Origin: Microcaldota archaeon
GTDB lineage: Archaea > Micrarchaeota > Micrarchaeia > Micrarchaeales > CABMGC01
Direction of reading: 5' to 3'
Length of the DNA: 14,017 nt
Assembly: GCA_021792235.1 (NCBI GenBank)
Contig: JAJYVC010000031.1
Span: 1-14,017 of the forward strand
The translations under genes and the position numbers were made by a program. The first letter of the stretch is position 1. Each line of letters starts with the position of its first letter. Below the pieces are notes generated by a model that saw only the letters and a program-made list of their open reading frames with translations, was not told where the DNA came from and did no database searches. Positions 1-6,489 of the stretch are shown here, one piece after another.

Positions 1-834
1 AAACATGCTTCTCTTTTTCTGGCTTGTCTTTGGATTTTTTCCAGTTATTTCCTTCCCACTTGAATCCCATTGTCTTATATGTCCACCAAATCCAGTATCC
101 ATGTTTTCATATGCCTTTTTATTCCGCTCTTCTTGCTCCGCGTCTGTAAGTTGCTTTATGTGTTGCTGCTCGTATTTATTCTGACTTTTATTTTCTACAT
201 TAATACCTAACTTACTCCTTGATTTTTCTATTTCGCTATTGTTCATCGGCGTATATTTAGCCTTGCCTTTGTTCGATTTTGCAAGTTTTCCCTTTTTCTT
301 ATGCTCTTCCGTAGTGGCTTCATCGACTTTTATGTCTTCTGACCTCCCAGAATAAGGTATGTGTGGCTTTTCTTGCTGTTGTGGGCTTCTACCTTCTAAG
401 AATTTTAGAAGAGCACTATCCTCATTAACTTTTGCAAGTCTTTCTGGTTCATCTCTAATCCACTTACTTTGATCATTAACTTGTTCTCCACTGATAAACT
501 GTGTACCAGAGCCTTTTCGGGGTCTCCATCCTTTAGATATTAGTTCATTTTTCGTTTTTTCAAATTGGTGTCCGTGTTCGATTAGCCCTATTAAATGTGT
601 CATTTCGTGATATGCAGTTTCTCTCAGCCCTACCGAGTTTTGCATTTTTAATTGTCTTTCAGAGATACAAATTTTATATAACTCGGGATGAGAGTGTGCT
701 AGTTCGTCTCCACCACCTTCATCAGTCCCATCAAAATTAATCTCAGGCAATGGCAGATTTTTAATATCGCAGACTTCTTGCACTGCTTCTTTAAATACTC
801 GCTTCTTAGCCTTTAGTATTATTGGGTTATTCAT
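1..834 (-). CDS. Partial HExxH zinc metallopeptidase-like protein (SprT-like), C-terminus beyond window
   Basis: The minus-strand frame is open from ATG at 834 to base 1 (278 codons, no stop), so the C-terminus lies outside the window. Residues 76-80 read HEMTH, the HExxH zinc site with E77 as presumed general base. It is followed by EHGHQFEKTKNEL, so H87 or H89 can be the third ligand. This spacing resembles SprT/WSS1-like proteases, where a HG-H element follows HExxH. The domain fills about residues 1-105. The remainder (about 115-278) is Lys/Glu/Gln/Asn-rich, low in hydrophobics and probably disordered. Codons are AT-rich (TTA, AAA, GAA) with some CGA/CGG, unlike the AGG/ATA-rich core genes further right, which hints at acquisition. 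The start fits a TATA element about 32 bases upstream; an ATG at 842 meets a stop at once. It lies at the 3' side of tRNA-Pro. The metallopeptidase fold is fairly sure; the substrate (DNA-protein crosslinks, a repressor, or other) cannot be told. Confidence 0.72.
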   Translation of the reverse strand, partial: MNNPIILKAKKRVFKEAVQEVCDIKNLPLPEINFDGTDEGGGDELAHSHPELYKICISERQLKMQNSVGLRETAYHEMTHLIGLIEHGHQFEKTKNELISKGWRPRKGSGTQFISGEQVNDQSKWIRDEPERLAKVNEDSALLKFLEGRSPQQQEKPHIPYSGRSEDIKVDEATTEEHKKKGKLAKSNKGKAKYTPMNNSEIEKSRSKLGINVENKSQNKYEQQHIKQLTDAEQEERNKKAYENMDTGFGGHIRQWDSSGKEITGKNPKTSQKKRSMF

Positions 835-862
835 AGGCTCATTTAAATGATGATCAAGAAAC

Positions 863-869
863 TATAAAA
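863..869 (-). promoter_or_regulatory. TATA element of the partial metallopeptidase gene
   Basis: The minus strand reads TTTTATA here, centred about 32 bases before the ATG at 834. This would give a transcript with a leader of only a few bases. Confidence 0.4.
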
Positions 870-934
870 TTCTATCAAAAAGTAGCCTTTAGAGGTGACA
901 TTTCCATCTTATATACTATATCCCGAAAGTAGAA

Positions 935-1007
935 CGGGGAGTCCGTGATTTGAACACGGGTCTTGAACTCCCAAAGCTCAAAGCCTACCAAGCTAGCCTA
1001 ACTCCCC
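935..1007 (-). tRNA. tRNA-Pro (anticodon UGG)
   Basis: The minus strand folds into a complete 73-nt cloverleaf. The acceptor stem is GGGGAGT paired with ACTCCCC, with discriminator G73. U8/A9 precede a D arm GGCT/GGCT (two G-U pairs) with GG in the loop. The anticodon stem is TGAGC/GTTCA with loop TTTGGGA, so positions 34-36 are TGG (proline) with the G37 usual in tRNA-Pro. The variable loop has four bases, and the T arm is CCGTG-TTCAAAT-CACGG. There is no intron and no encoded CCA. A TATA-like element lies 24-33 bases upstream. The 3' end faces the AT-rich metallopeptidase gene, which matters because tRNA 3' ends are common integration sites. Confidence 0.95.
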
Positions 1008-1030
1008 GCAGTGAATATTATGTGCAGCTG

Positions 1031-1040
1031 TTATTAAAAA
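1031..1040 (-). promoter_or_regulatory. TATA element of tRNA-Pro
   Basis: The minus strand reads TTTTTAATAA, 24-33 bases before the 5' end of the mature tRNA. It sits just after the stop codon of the neighbouring 300-residue protein gene, so the tRNA probably has its own promoter. Confidence 0.5.
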
Positions 1041-1043
1041 TAG

Positions 1044-1946
1044 CTATTGCTTCTTTTTCTTCTGCCCGGGCATCCTTCCCTTCGGCTTTGGTATCTTGAG
1101 ACCTGGGAACATGTCCATCAGGGTGTCAGGACTTACCTCAAGGTCTATCTTGATGTTCTGCAGCATCTTGCCGAACAGGTAGATTATTGCAGCATCCCTT
1201 ACTGAGGGATCCTTGGCCGCCGCATCTATTTGCTTCTTTGCGTCTGCAGAGCAGAGCAGTTCCGTTATCTTCTGCAAGTTAGCGGCGCTCTTCCTCATGT
1301 TTCCTGTTGCCTCTGCCGCATATGCGTCAAGAGCTTCAGTATCTACGCCCATTATCTGCGCAACCTTCCTGTCTGTCGCAAGCCTTATTGATGATAAATG
1401 CGCGGCAACCTCTTCGGGTTTTGTGGCAGCATCGATGGAGAGCTTCTTTATAGAGATCCACTCGCCGTACTTTGCCATGAATGAAATGCCCTCGCTCTGA
1501 AACGGCACCGCAGTGCTTGCCTTCTGCGCCTTCTCCCTTCCTGCGAAGGTCTTGCTGTCCTTTGGAACATACCACTGCAGCCCGAGCTGCCTGAGCGTTG
1601 ACCTGAATAGGTATGCCTTTGCGAACGGCTTGAGCTCCTCCCTGTTCTGCGCTGCCTTGCTTATCTCTGAATCTGCCTCAGATGACCCAAGTGACTTGTA
1701 CACGTCCACTATGGATGAATAGTCGCCTTTTTTTGCGGATCTTGCGAACTTTGACGAATATGCATCGAGAGACTTGGTGTCTATTCCCAGCACAGTAAAT
1801 GCCTTGTCTGCGGCATCCTCCCTTACTGCGGCAAGATATGCGGAGACGTCCTTAGGATTGGTGGAGCCGTTGCAGGATATGCTCCTTGCACTGACCCAAT
1901 CCTTGTATCTTGCGAAGAAATCTATGGAGTCGCTGCTTTCAGGCAT
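1044..1946 (-). CDS. Unrecognised 300-residue protein made of two tandem copies of one helical domain
   Basis: I recognise no family. The protein has an obvious internal duplication with an offset of about 145 residues: repeat 1 spans roughly residues 8-128 and repeat 2 residues 153-272. Matching anchors are FARYKDWVS with FMAKYGEWIS, LGIDTKSLDAY with MGVDTEALDAY, and AYLFRSTLRQLGL with IYLFGKMLQNIKI. Both copies look mainly helical and soluble; there is no signal peptide or membrane segment. A linker (about 129-152) rich in Lys, Ala and Ser joins them, and the tail (about 281-300) is Pro/Gly/Lys-rich and ends in KKKKQ, which could bind nucleic acid. It starts at the ATG at 1946, 51 bases after the winged-helix gene on the same strand, so co-transcription is possible. 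Base composition matches the core genes. The coding call is firm; function is unknown. Confidence 0.85.
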   Translation of the reverse strand: MPESSDSIDFFARYKDWVSARSISCNGSTNPKDVSAYLAAVREDAADKAFTVLGIDTKSLDAYSSKFARSAKKGDYSSIVDVYKSLGSSEADSEISKAAQNREELKPFAKAYLFRSTLRQLGLQWYVPKDSKTFAGREKAQKASTAVPFQSEGISFMAKYGEWISIKKLSIDAATKPEEVAAHLSSIRLATDRKVAQIMGVDTEALDAYAAEATGNMRKSAANLQKITELLCSADAKKQIDAAAKDPSVRDAAIIYLFGKMLQNIKIDLEVSPDTLMDMFPGLKIPKPKGRMPGQKKKKQ

Positions 1947-1997
1947 ACTAGATCTGACCTGCTATAAGGATTATGGTTTGGCATTATGACTTTGGCC

Positions 1998-2213
1998 TTA
2001 GGCCTTGACGTAGTATCCGGACGCCTTCTCCCTTACCACTCGCTTTATTACGCCCTTCCTATCGAGCTCGACAAGCACATTGCTTATCATGCTCTTGGGC
2101 CTATTGCACTTCTTTGCTATGTCGTCCGCAGTCTTCTTCTTGTCGTCGCTCGTGGCGCCGAGATCCTTCATGGCCTGCACGACCAAACTCTCAACCGGAT
2201 TCAAATCTACCAT
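1998..2213 (-). CDS. Small winged-helix DNA/RNA-binding protein
   Basis: A 71-residue protein whose residues about 26-70 fit a winged helix. KKTADDIAKKCNRPKSMISN forms helix-turn-recognition helix, then VLVELDRKGVIKRVVRE gives the third helix and first strand, and GYYVKA the closing strand. The N-terminal helix (VESLVVQAMKDLGA) would pack on it. It has no other domain, so it is either a minimal transcription regulator or a ribosome-associated protein. The pattern 'leader helix, L-x-E-L-x-x-KG-x-I-K, aromatic strand' also recalls archaeal ribosomal protein S25e, but the homology is not established. It begins 41 bases after L40e on the same strand and precedes the duplicated-domain protein, so a small operon is plausible. 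The ATG at 2213 is the only reasonable start. Confidence 0.75.
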   Translation of the reverse strand: MVDLNPVESLVVQAMKDLGATSDDKKKTADDIAKKCNRPKSMISNVLVELDRKGVIKRVVREKASGYYVKA

Positions 2214-2254
2214 ATTTGATCACTTTTAGCATCAGTCAGCATCAGTCATACCGG

Positions 2255-2407
2255 TTACTTCTTAACGCGCTTGTCCTTCCTCTTTGCCCTTAAGTACGGT
2301 GAACCGCACTTCCTGCACTTGTCGGTTCCAGCCTTGTTTCTGGCCTTGCACTTCCTGCATATAACCATTCCCGTAAGAACATGGTCGGCAAGAGGAAACT
2401 TTCCCAT
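2255..2407 (-). CDS. rpl40e: 50S ribosomal protein L40e
   Basis: A 50-residue protein starting MGKFPLADHVL and ending in a basic tail (RAKRKDKRVKK). It has the L40e zinc ribbon ICRKCKARN...KCRKCGSPYLR: two CxxC pairs about 10 residues apart, binding one zinc. The ARN after the first pair and CRKCG are typical of L40e, a component of the large subunit. I chose the ATG at 2407 because archaeal L40e proteins are about 50 residues and begin near M-x-x-FP. An ATG at 2437 would add ten residues that the family lacks and would overlap a TATA-like element. It is followed on the same strand by the winged-helix gene. Confidence 0.9.
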   Translation of the reverse strand: MGKFPLADHVLTGMVICRKCKARNKAGTDKCRKCGSPYLRAKRKDKRVKK

Positions 2408-2425
2408 AATCGGCACAACGTCTAG

Positions 2426-2464
2426 GTATATAGACAATCCTTTTACTTGACAAAGGTATTTAAA
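2426..2464 (-). promoter_or_regulatory. Promoter region of L40e with two TATA-like elements
   Basis: Two candidates are visible on the minus strand: CTATATAC over about 2425-2432 (22 bases before the ATG at 2407) and TTTAAATA at 2457-2464. The second would start transcription near 2434, giving a leader of about 27 bases to the ATG at 2407. Both favour the start at 2407 over the one at 2437. Confidence 0.45.
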
Positions 2465-2506
2465 ACATAGCCATACAGGCTGAAAAACTGGATTGCAGAC
2501 AGGAGT

Positions 2507-3259
2507 TCATTTCAGTGCTGCTGAAGTGCCCTTCATGCCAAGGTACAGCGATGCCAAATATATGACCATTCCGACCAGGTCGATGAATATGACAACTGTG
2601 CTTGTGAGGGTGCCTGTAGGCGAACCTACACTGAATACAAGTCCAATTACGTCTGCTATGATGAACACAACTATGCCCACGAGCAACAGTGTGCCTGCAG
2701 TATACAGGTCCTTCTTGGCAAGATCCGCACAGAGCAGCTTGTAGAGGCTTGAGAGCTTCCATGCCCAAATCGCTGAAAGTACAAGGGAGACAAGAGTTAC
2801 TGCCACTATGGCTCCGACGTACGGGGACGGAGAATATGAATATCCGTATGAGGAGTACGCAGAGGCTATATTTGCGATTTCAAGCATTATGAGTATGGAG
2901 ACGACCACGATAATGACTATCACCAAGTACTTTAGCCATTGCGAGATAGATGCATAGTCCTTCGAATGCTTAAGAGTGCTCCTCCTTATGTCCCTTATGC
3001 CAAACATCAGGGAGAGGATGCCGTATGTTCCAAGTATCGCTGCGGCCACCAGCGCTATTATGAATAGTATGGCAAATGCCGCTACGACTCCTGGCCCTAT
3101 GGACCCTGTGGTTCCGCTGCCGCTCACAGAGCCTATGAGCCCGAGTGAGAGCAGTACGACCACTATTGAGAGGAGAAGCCCTGCCAGGGAGTAGGTAAAG
3201 TAGTTCTTCAGACTTACTAACCCGTCCCTGCCAAACGCATTGAGTGCCGATTTGGGCAT
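2507..3259 (-). CDS. Six-helix integral membrane protein (DUF973-like)
   Basis: A 250-residue hydrophobic protein with about six membrane spans: residues ~22-43, 58-88, 110-134, 147-170, 187-212 and 219-240, numbered from the ATG at 3259. A short amphipathic N-terminus (DGLVSLKNYFTYSLAG) precedes the first span. A conserved-looking cytosolic loop FGIRDIRRSTLKHSKDYA lies between spans 2 and 3, and a Tyr/Ser-rich segment (AYSSYGYSYSPSPY) between spans 3 and 4. The arrangement recalls the archaeal DUF973 membrane family, but I cannot confirm membership. The start is decided by the promoter: TTTATAAA at 3282-3289 lies 26 bases from the ATG at 3259, whereas an upstream GTG at 3292 overlaps that box. 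It is divergent from cdc48. Function is unknown. Confidence 0.8.
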   Translation of the reverse strand: MPKSALNAFGRDGLVSLKNYFTYSLAGLLLSIVVVLLSLGLIGSVSGSGTTGSIGPGVVAAFAILFIIALVAAAILGTYGILSLMFGIRDIRRSTLKHSKDYASISQWLKYLVIVIIVVVSILIMLEIANIASAYSSYGYSYSPSPYVGAIVAVTLVSLVLSAIWAWKLSSLYKLLCADLAKKDLYTAGTLLLVGIVVFIIADVIGLVFSVGSPTGTLTSTVVIFIDLVGMVIYLASLYLGMKGTSAALK

Positions 3260-3281
3260 GAATCTATTTTCGCGGCCAAGC

Positions 3282-3289
3282 TTTATAAA
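3282..3289 (-). promoter_or_regulatory. TATA box of the six-helix membrane protein
   Basis: TTTATAAA (self-complementary) is centred 26-27 bases before the ATG at 3259, the textbook archaeal spacing for a leaderless transcript. Confidence 0.6.
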
Positions 3290-3370
3290 CACAGATTCCT
3301 ACCACTAATTATCGGCATATGCTTTTCGGAGCCTTTTGGCATGGGGTCCTATTCCGAAGCAATCACAAGG

Positions 3371-3380
3371 TTATTTATAG
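3371..3380 (+). promoter_or_regulatory. Probable TATA element of the cdc48 cluster
   Basis: TTATTTATAG is centred about 74 bases before the cdc48 ATG at 3449. It would start transcription near 3402 with a leader of about 45 bases. A weaker alternative is the palindrome GCATATGC at 3422-3429, 23 bases before the ATG. Confidence 0.35.
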
Positions 3381-3448
3381 TTTTTTCTATCCAAGTCTAT
3401 GTGCGTATCCTTACGGATTACGCATATGCGTGTTTTAGGCCCATAATT

Positions 3449-5605
3449 ATGCAGAATTCAATAGAACTCACGGTCGCGGATGCACTTGTGACAGACTCTG
3501 GCAGGAGCATTGCCAGGATAGACTCTAAGTCTAGGCAGGCGCTCAGCATAAGCACAGGAGACATAATAGAAGTCAAGGGCAAGATAAAGAGCACTGCCGC
3601 GGTAGCGTGGCAGGCACATCCGAGCGATGAGGGGCTTGGGTTCATAAGGATCGACGGTTATCTAAGGCAGAACCTTGGAGTTGGAATAGGCGACAAGGTA
3701 TTCGTTTCAAAAGCAGTTGTCAAGGATGCTGACAGGGTAGTTATAGCCCCGCCTCCTGGGCAGAAGCCGCCGCTCTCGCCTGACTTCGCAGAGTATGCCA
3801 AGAGGAGGCTTGATGGAAGGCCCCTTGCGAAAGGGGACTCGGTTCCAATACCAATGTTCGGCATAGTATTCAACTTCGTTGTGGTGCAAGTAGTGCCGCA
3901 CGGCATAGTCAGGGTAGGCAGCGCAACTAACTTCGTTGTGAGGAACGAGCCCGTTCCTGAATCGTCTGTCAAGATAGGCGACGTGCACTACGAAGACATT
4001 GGAGGACTTGACGATGCAAAGCAGAAGATAAGGGAGATGGTTGAACTTCCGATAAGATATCCGGAGCTCTTTCAGAAGCTGGGCATAGAGCCTCCGAAGG
4101 GAGTGCTGCTCTACGGAGCGCCCGGAACAGGAAAGACCCTGCTTGCCAAGGCGGTGGCAAACGAGAGCGATGCCAACTTCATATCCATATCTGGCCCAGA
4201 GCTAGTATCGAAGTTCGTGGGCGAGAGCGAGGAGAAGCTCAGGGAGATATTCAGGAGCGCTAACGAAAAGGCACCTTCGATAATATTCATGGATGAGATA
4301 GATGCGATAGCGCCGAAGAGGGAAGAATCAACGAACGAGGTTGAGAGGAGGATGGTGTCGCAGCTGCTGACCCTCATGGACGGGATGGGCCAGCGCGGAC
4401 AGGTGATAGTCGTTGCCGCTACGAACAGGCCCGATGCAATAGATCCAGCGCTAAGAAGGCCAGGAAGGTTCGACAGGGAGATAGAGATCGGGGTGCCTAA
4501 CAGGGATGCGAGGAAGATAATACTGCAGATCCACACCAGGAACATGCCGCTTGCCGAGGACGTGAAGCTTGAGGAGCTTGCTGGCATAACGCACGGGTAC
4601 ACAGGAGCGGACCTGAATGCGCTGGTGAGGGAAGCGGCGATGTCTAGGCTCAGGGCAGAGATGCCCAAGATAGCGAACAAGCAGTCGGTGCCAAGCGAGG
4701 TCCTCGAGAACCTCAAGGTATCGCGAGATAATTTCGCAGATGCGATGAGGAACATACAGCCAAGCGCACTCCGGGAGGTGTTCGTGGAAAGGCCTAACGT
4801 GCACTGGAGCGACATAGGGGCGCTTGAGAGCGTCAAGGAGGAGCTCAGGGAATCGATAGAGCTGCCACTCACACATCCAGAGTCGTTTGAGAAGATGGGG
4901 ATAAGACCTGTAAGGGGCCTGCTGCTCGTCGGGCCGCCGGGAACCGGTAAGACCATGCTCGCTAAGGCCGTAGCTACTGAGCGCGAGGCTAACTTCATAT
5001 CGATAAAGGGGCCAGAGGTGCTCAGCAAGTTCGTGGGCGAGAGCGAGAAGACAGTCAGGGAGATATTCAGGAAGGCGAGACTTGCAGCGCCTTGCATAAT
5101 ATTCGTAGACGAGATAGACTCGATAACGCATGCGCGCGGAGAGGGAAGCGTGGACTCGCACGTCTCTGAGAGAGTTGTGGATACGCTGCTGACAGAGATG
5201 GACGGGCTGCAGGAGCTAAGGAATGTGGTGGTGCTTGCCGCTACGAACAGGCCCGAGGACATAGATCCTGCACTGCTCAGGCCAGGAAGGTTCGACAAGA
5301 TAATAGACATACCAATGCCAGACATAGAGGCTAGGATAAAGATATTCAACATACACACGAAGAAGATGCCGCTCGACAAGGACGTGTTAGTGGAGGAGCT
5401 GGCGAACATGACGGAGAGCTACACCGGCGCCGAGATAGAGAATCTCTGCAGGGAGGCCGGCATGAATGCAATAAGGCGCAAGAAGGACGTGGTAAGCATG
5501 GTCGACTTCAAGAAGGCGCTCAAGGACGTGCTTCCAGCGATTCCGAAGGAGGTGGCAGAGAGGATAGGCAGGTTCAAGGACGAGCCGCAGAGCATGTACA
5601 GATGA
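3449..5605 (+). CDS. cdc48: Cdc48/VCP (VAT-type) two-ring AAA+ ATPase
   Basis: An ATP-driven hexameric unfoldase of 718 residues. The N domain (about 1-185) has a double-psi barrel half (IELTVADALVTDSGRSIARI) and a second half ending in VPHGIVRVGSATNFVV. D1 has Walker A GAPGTGKT at 223-230 and Walker B IIFMDE at 278-283, with arginine-finger region ALRRPGRFDRE. D2 has Walker A GPPGTGKT at 495-502 and Walker B IIFVDE at 550-555, with ALLRPGRFDK. Both pore segments read SKFVGESE. The protein ends SMYR, a hydrophobic-Tyr-X terminus like that with which PAN and archaeal Cdc48 dock on the 20S proteasome. The start is set at ATG 3449 (MQNSIELTV), where family homology begins; an in-frame ATG at 3341 would add 36 unrelated residues. 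It heads a plus-strand cluster, 18 bases before rps6e. Confidence 0.97.
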   Translation: MQNSIELTVADALVTDSGRSIARIDSKSRQALSISTGDIIEVKGKIKSTAAVAWQAHPSDEGLGFIRIDGYLRQNLGVGIGDKVFVSKAVVKDADRVVIAPPPGQKPPLSPDFAEYAKRRLDGRPLAKGDSVPIPMFGIVFNFVVVQVVPHGIVRVGSATNFVVRNEPVPESSVKIGDVHYEDIGGLDDAKQKIREMVELPIRYPELFQKLGIEPPKGVLLYGAPGTGKTLLAKAVANESDANFISISGPELVSKFVGESEEKLREIFRSANEKAPSIIFMDEIDAIAPKREESTNEVERRMVSQLLTLMDGMGQRGQVIVVAATNRPDAIDPALRRPGRFDREIEIGVPNRDARKIILQIHTRNMPLAEDVKLEELAGITHGYTGADLNALVREAAMSRLRAEMPKIANKQSVPSEVLENLKVSRDNFADAMRNIQPSALREVFVERPNVHWSDIGALESVKEELRESIELPLTHPESFEKMGIRPVRGLLLVGPPGTGKTMLAKAVATEREANFISIKGPEVLSKFVGESEKTVREIFRKARLAAPCIIFVDEIDSITHARGEGSVDSHVSERVVDTLLTEMDGLQELRNVVVLAATNRPEDIDPALLRPGRFDKIIDIPMPDIEARIKIFNIHTKKMPLDKDVLVEELANMTESYTGAEIENLCREAGMNAIRRKKDVVSMVDFKKALKDVLPAIPKEVAERIGRFKDEPQSMYR

Positions 5606-5623
5606 TTATGATTAGATGATTCT

Positions 5624-6013
5624 ATGAAACTGGTGTTTTCGGACAAGAAGACAGGGAAGACGGCGCAGGTTGACGTGCCAAAGGACAGGGAACACATGCT
5701 AGTGGGCAGGACCATGAACGAAGTGATCGACGGCTCGGCTGCAGGCCTGGACGGATTCAAGCTGCAGATAACCGGCATGAGCGACTCGTCTGGATCCCCT
5801 TCGAGGCCAGAGGTGAGCGGAACGAGAAAGGCAAAGACGCTGATAAGCAACGGCCCGGGCATAAGGCACCCCAAGAAGGGGTTCAGGTCGAGGAGGAGCG
5901 TGAGGGGCAATACTGTTAGCAGCGACACTGTGCAGATCAACACTGTTATAACTGAATACGGAGCAAGGCCCGTAGAGGAGCTCTTCAAGCCCAAGGAGAA
6001 GAAGGCAGAGTAG
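5624..6013 (+). CDS. rps6e: 30S ribosomal protein S6e
   Basis: A 129-residue archaeal-length S6e of the small subunit. Family hallmarks are MKLVFSDKKTGKTAQVDVP at the N-terminus, the DGS-AGLDGFKLQITGMSD segment, the turn SGSPSRPEVSGTRKAKTLIS, GPGIR, and the conserved RSVRGNTVSSDTVQINTVI block near residues 90-110. It ends in a short Lys-rich tail (KPKEKKAE) and lacks the long phosphorylated C-terminus of eukaryotic S6. It lies 18 bases after cdc48 and 20 bases before the Nudix gene, with no promoter element visible in either gap, so it is probably co-transcribed. rps6e close to the aIF2-gamma gene is a recurrent archaeal arrangement; here a Nudix gene separates them. Confidence 0.97.
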   Translation: MKLVFSDKKTGKTAQVDVPKDREHMLVGRTMNEVIDGSAAGLDGFKLQITGMSDSSGSPSRPEVSGTRKAKTLISNGPGIRHPKKGFRSRRSVRGNTVSSDTVQINTVITEYGARPVEELFKPKEKKAE

Positions 6014-6033
6014 CCGCACGGCGCGGACATTTT

Positions 6034-6489
6034 GTGAATGCGATGAGAAGATATGATTACCCGGAGGTGGTTGTAGGTGCGATGGTACTGGACAGGAAGG
6101 GAAGGGTGCTCCTGGTAAGATCGGAGAAGTGGCCAAACATATACTCGGTGCCGGGAGGCCACGTTGAGCTGGGCGAAAGCATATACGATGCGACATTGCG
6201 CGAGACGATGGAGGAGACCGGGCTGAAGGTAAAGCCGGTGAGGGCGCTGAACCTGCAGGAAGCAGTGTTCCCAAAGGAGTTCCACAGGAAGGCGCATTTC
6301 ATATTCATAGACGTGCTGTGCAGGGCTGACAGTACAGACGTGAGACTTGATAACAGAGAGCTATATGATTATAAATGGATCAAGCCAAAAGATTCATTGA
6401 GGCTTAGGTTAAATACTTATACAAGAAGGGCCATAAGGCAATTGGCAGGAAAGAGCAAAAAGGAATGGTTTTATGCTGAAGCAGAGTGA
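6034..6489 (+). CDS. Nudix hydrolase
   Basis: A 151-residue single-domain Nudix enzyme, presumed to cleave a nucleoside diphosphate-linked substrate with Mg2+. The Nudix box is complete at residues 42-64: G42, five residues, E48, seven residues, R56-E57, then E60-E61, G63 and L64. The N-terminal strands YPEVVVGAMVLDRKGRVLLV and the YSVPGGHVE lead are typical. The substrate cannot be told from sequence: MutT-like sanitising, ADP-ribose or ADP-sugar, or cap-like RNA ends are all possible. The start is GTG at 6034 or ATG at 6043 (three residues shorter); neither has a clear ribosome binding site. Its last 17 bases overlap the start of the aIF2-gamma gene in another frame, so the two are almost certainly translated from one message. 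Confidence 0.92.
   Translation: MNAMRRYDYPEVVVGAMVLDRKGRVLLVRSEKWPNIYSVPGGHVELGESIYDATLRETMEETGLKVKPVRALNLQEAVFPKEFHRKAHFIFIDVLCRADSTDVRLDNRELYDYKWIKPKDSLRLRLNTYTRRAIRQLAGKSKKEWFYAEAE

Noticed and set aside
2228..2247. Perfect tandem repeat of AGCATCAGTC between L40e and the winged-helix gene
   Set aside because: Only two copies of ten bases with no dyad or promoter spacing; probably replication slippage.
3260..3292. A longer start (GTG 3292) for the six-helix membrane protein
   Set aside because: It overlaps the TTTATAAA box at 3282-3289, which sits at leaderless distance from ATG 3259.
3341..3448. An N-terminal extension of Cdc48 from ATG 3341
   Set aside because: The 36 extra residues are unrelated to the family, and the likely TATA element (3371-3380) lies inside them.
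4111..5409. A 432-residue open frame on the minus strand inside cdc48, plus similar ones antisense to aIF2-gamma
   Set aside because: They are mirror frames of highly conserved coding sequence, Ser/Leu-rich with no domain, and have no promoter; the plus-strand ATPase and GTPase are beyond doubt.
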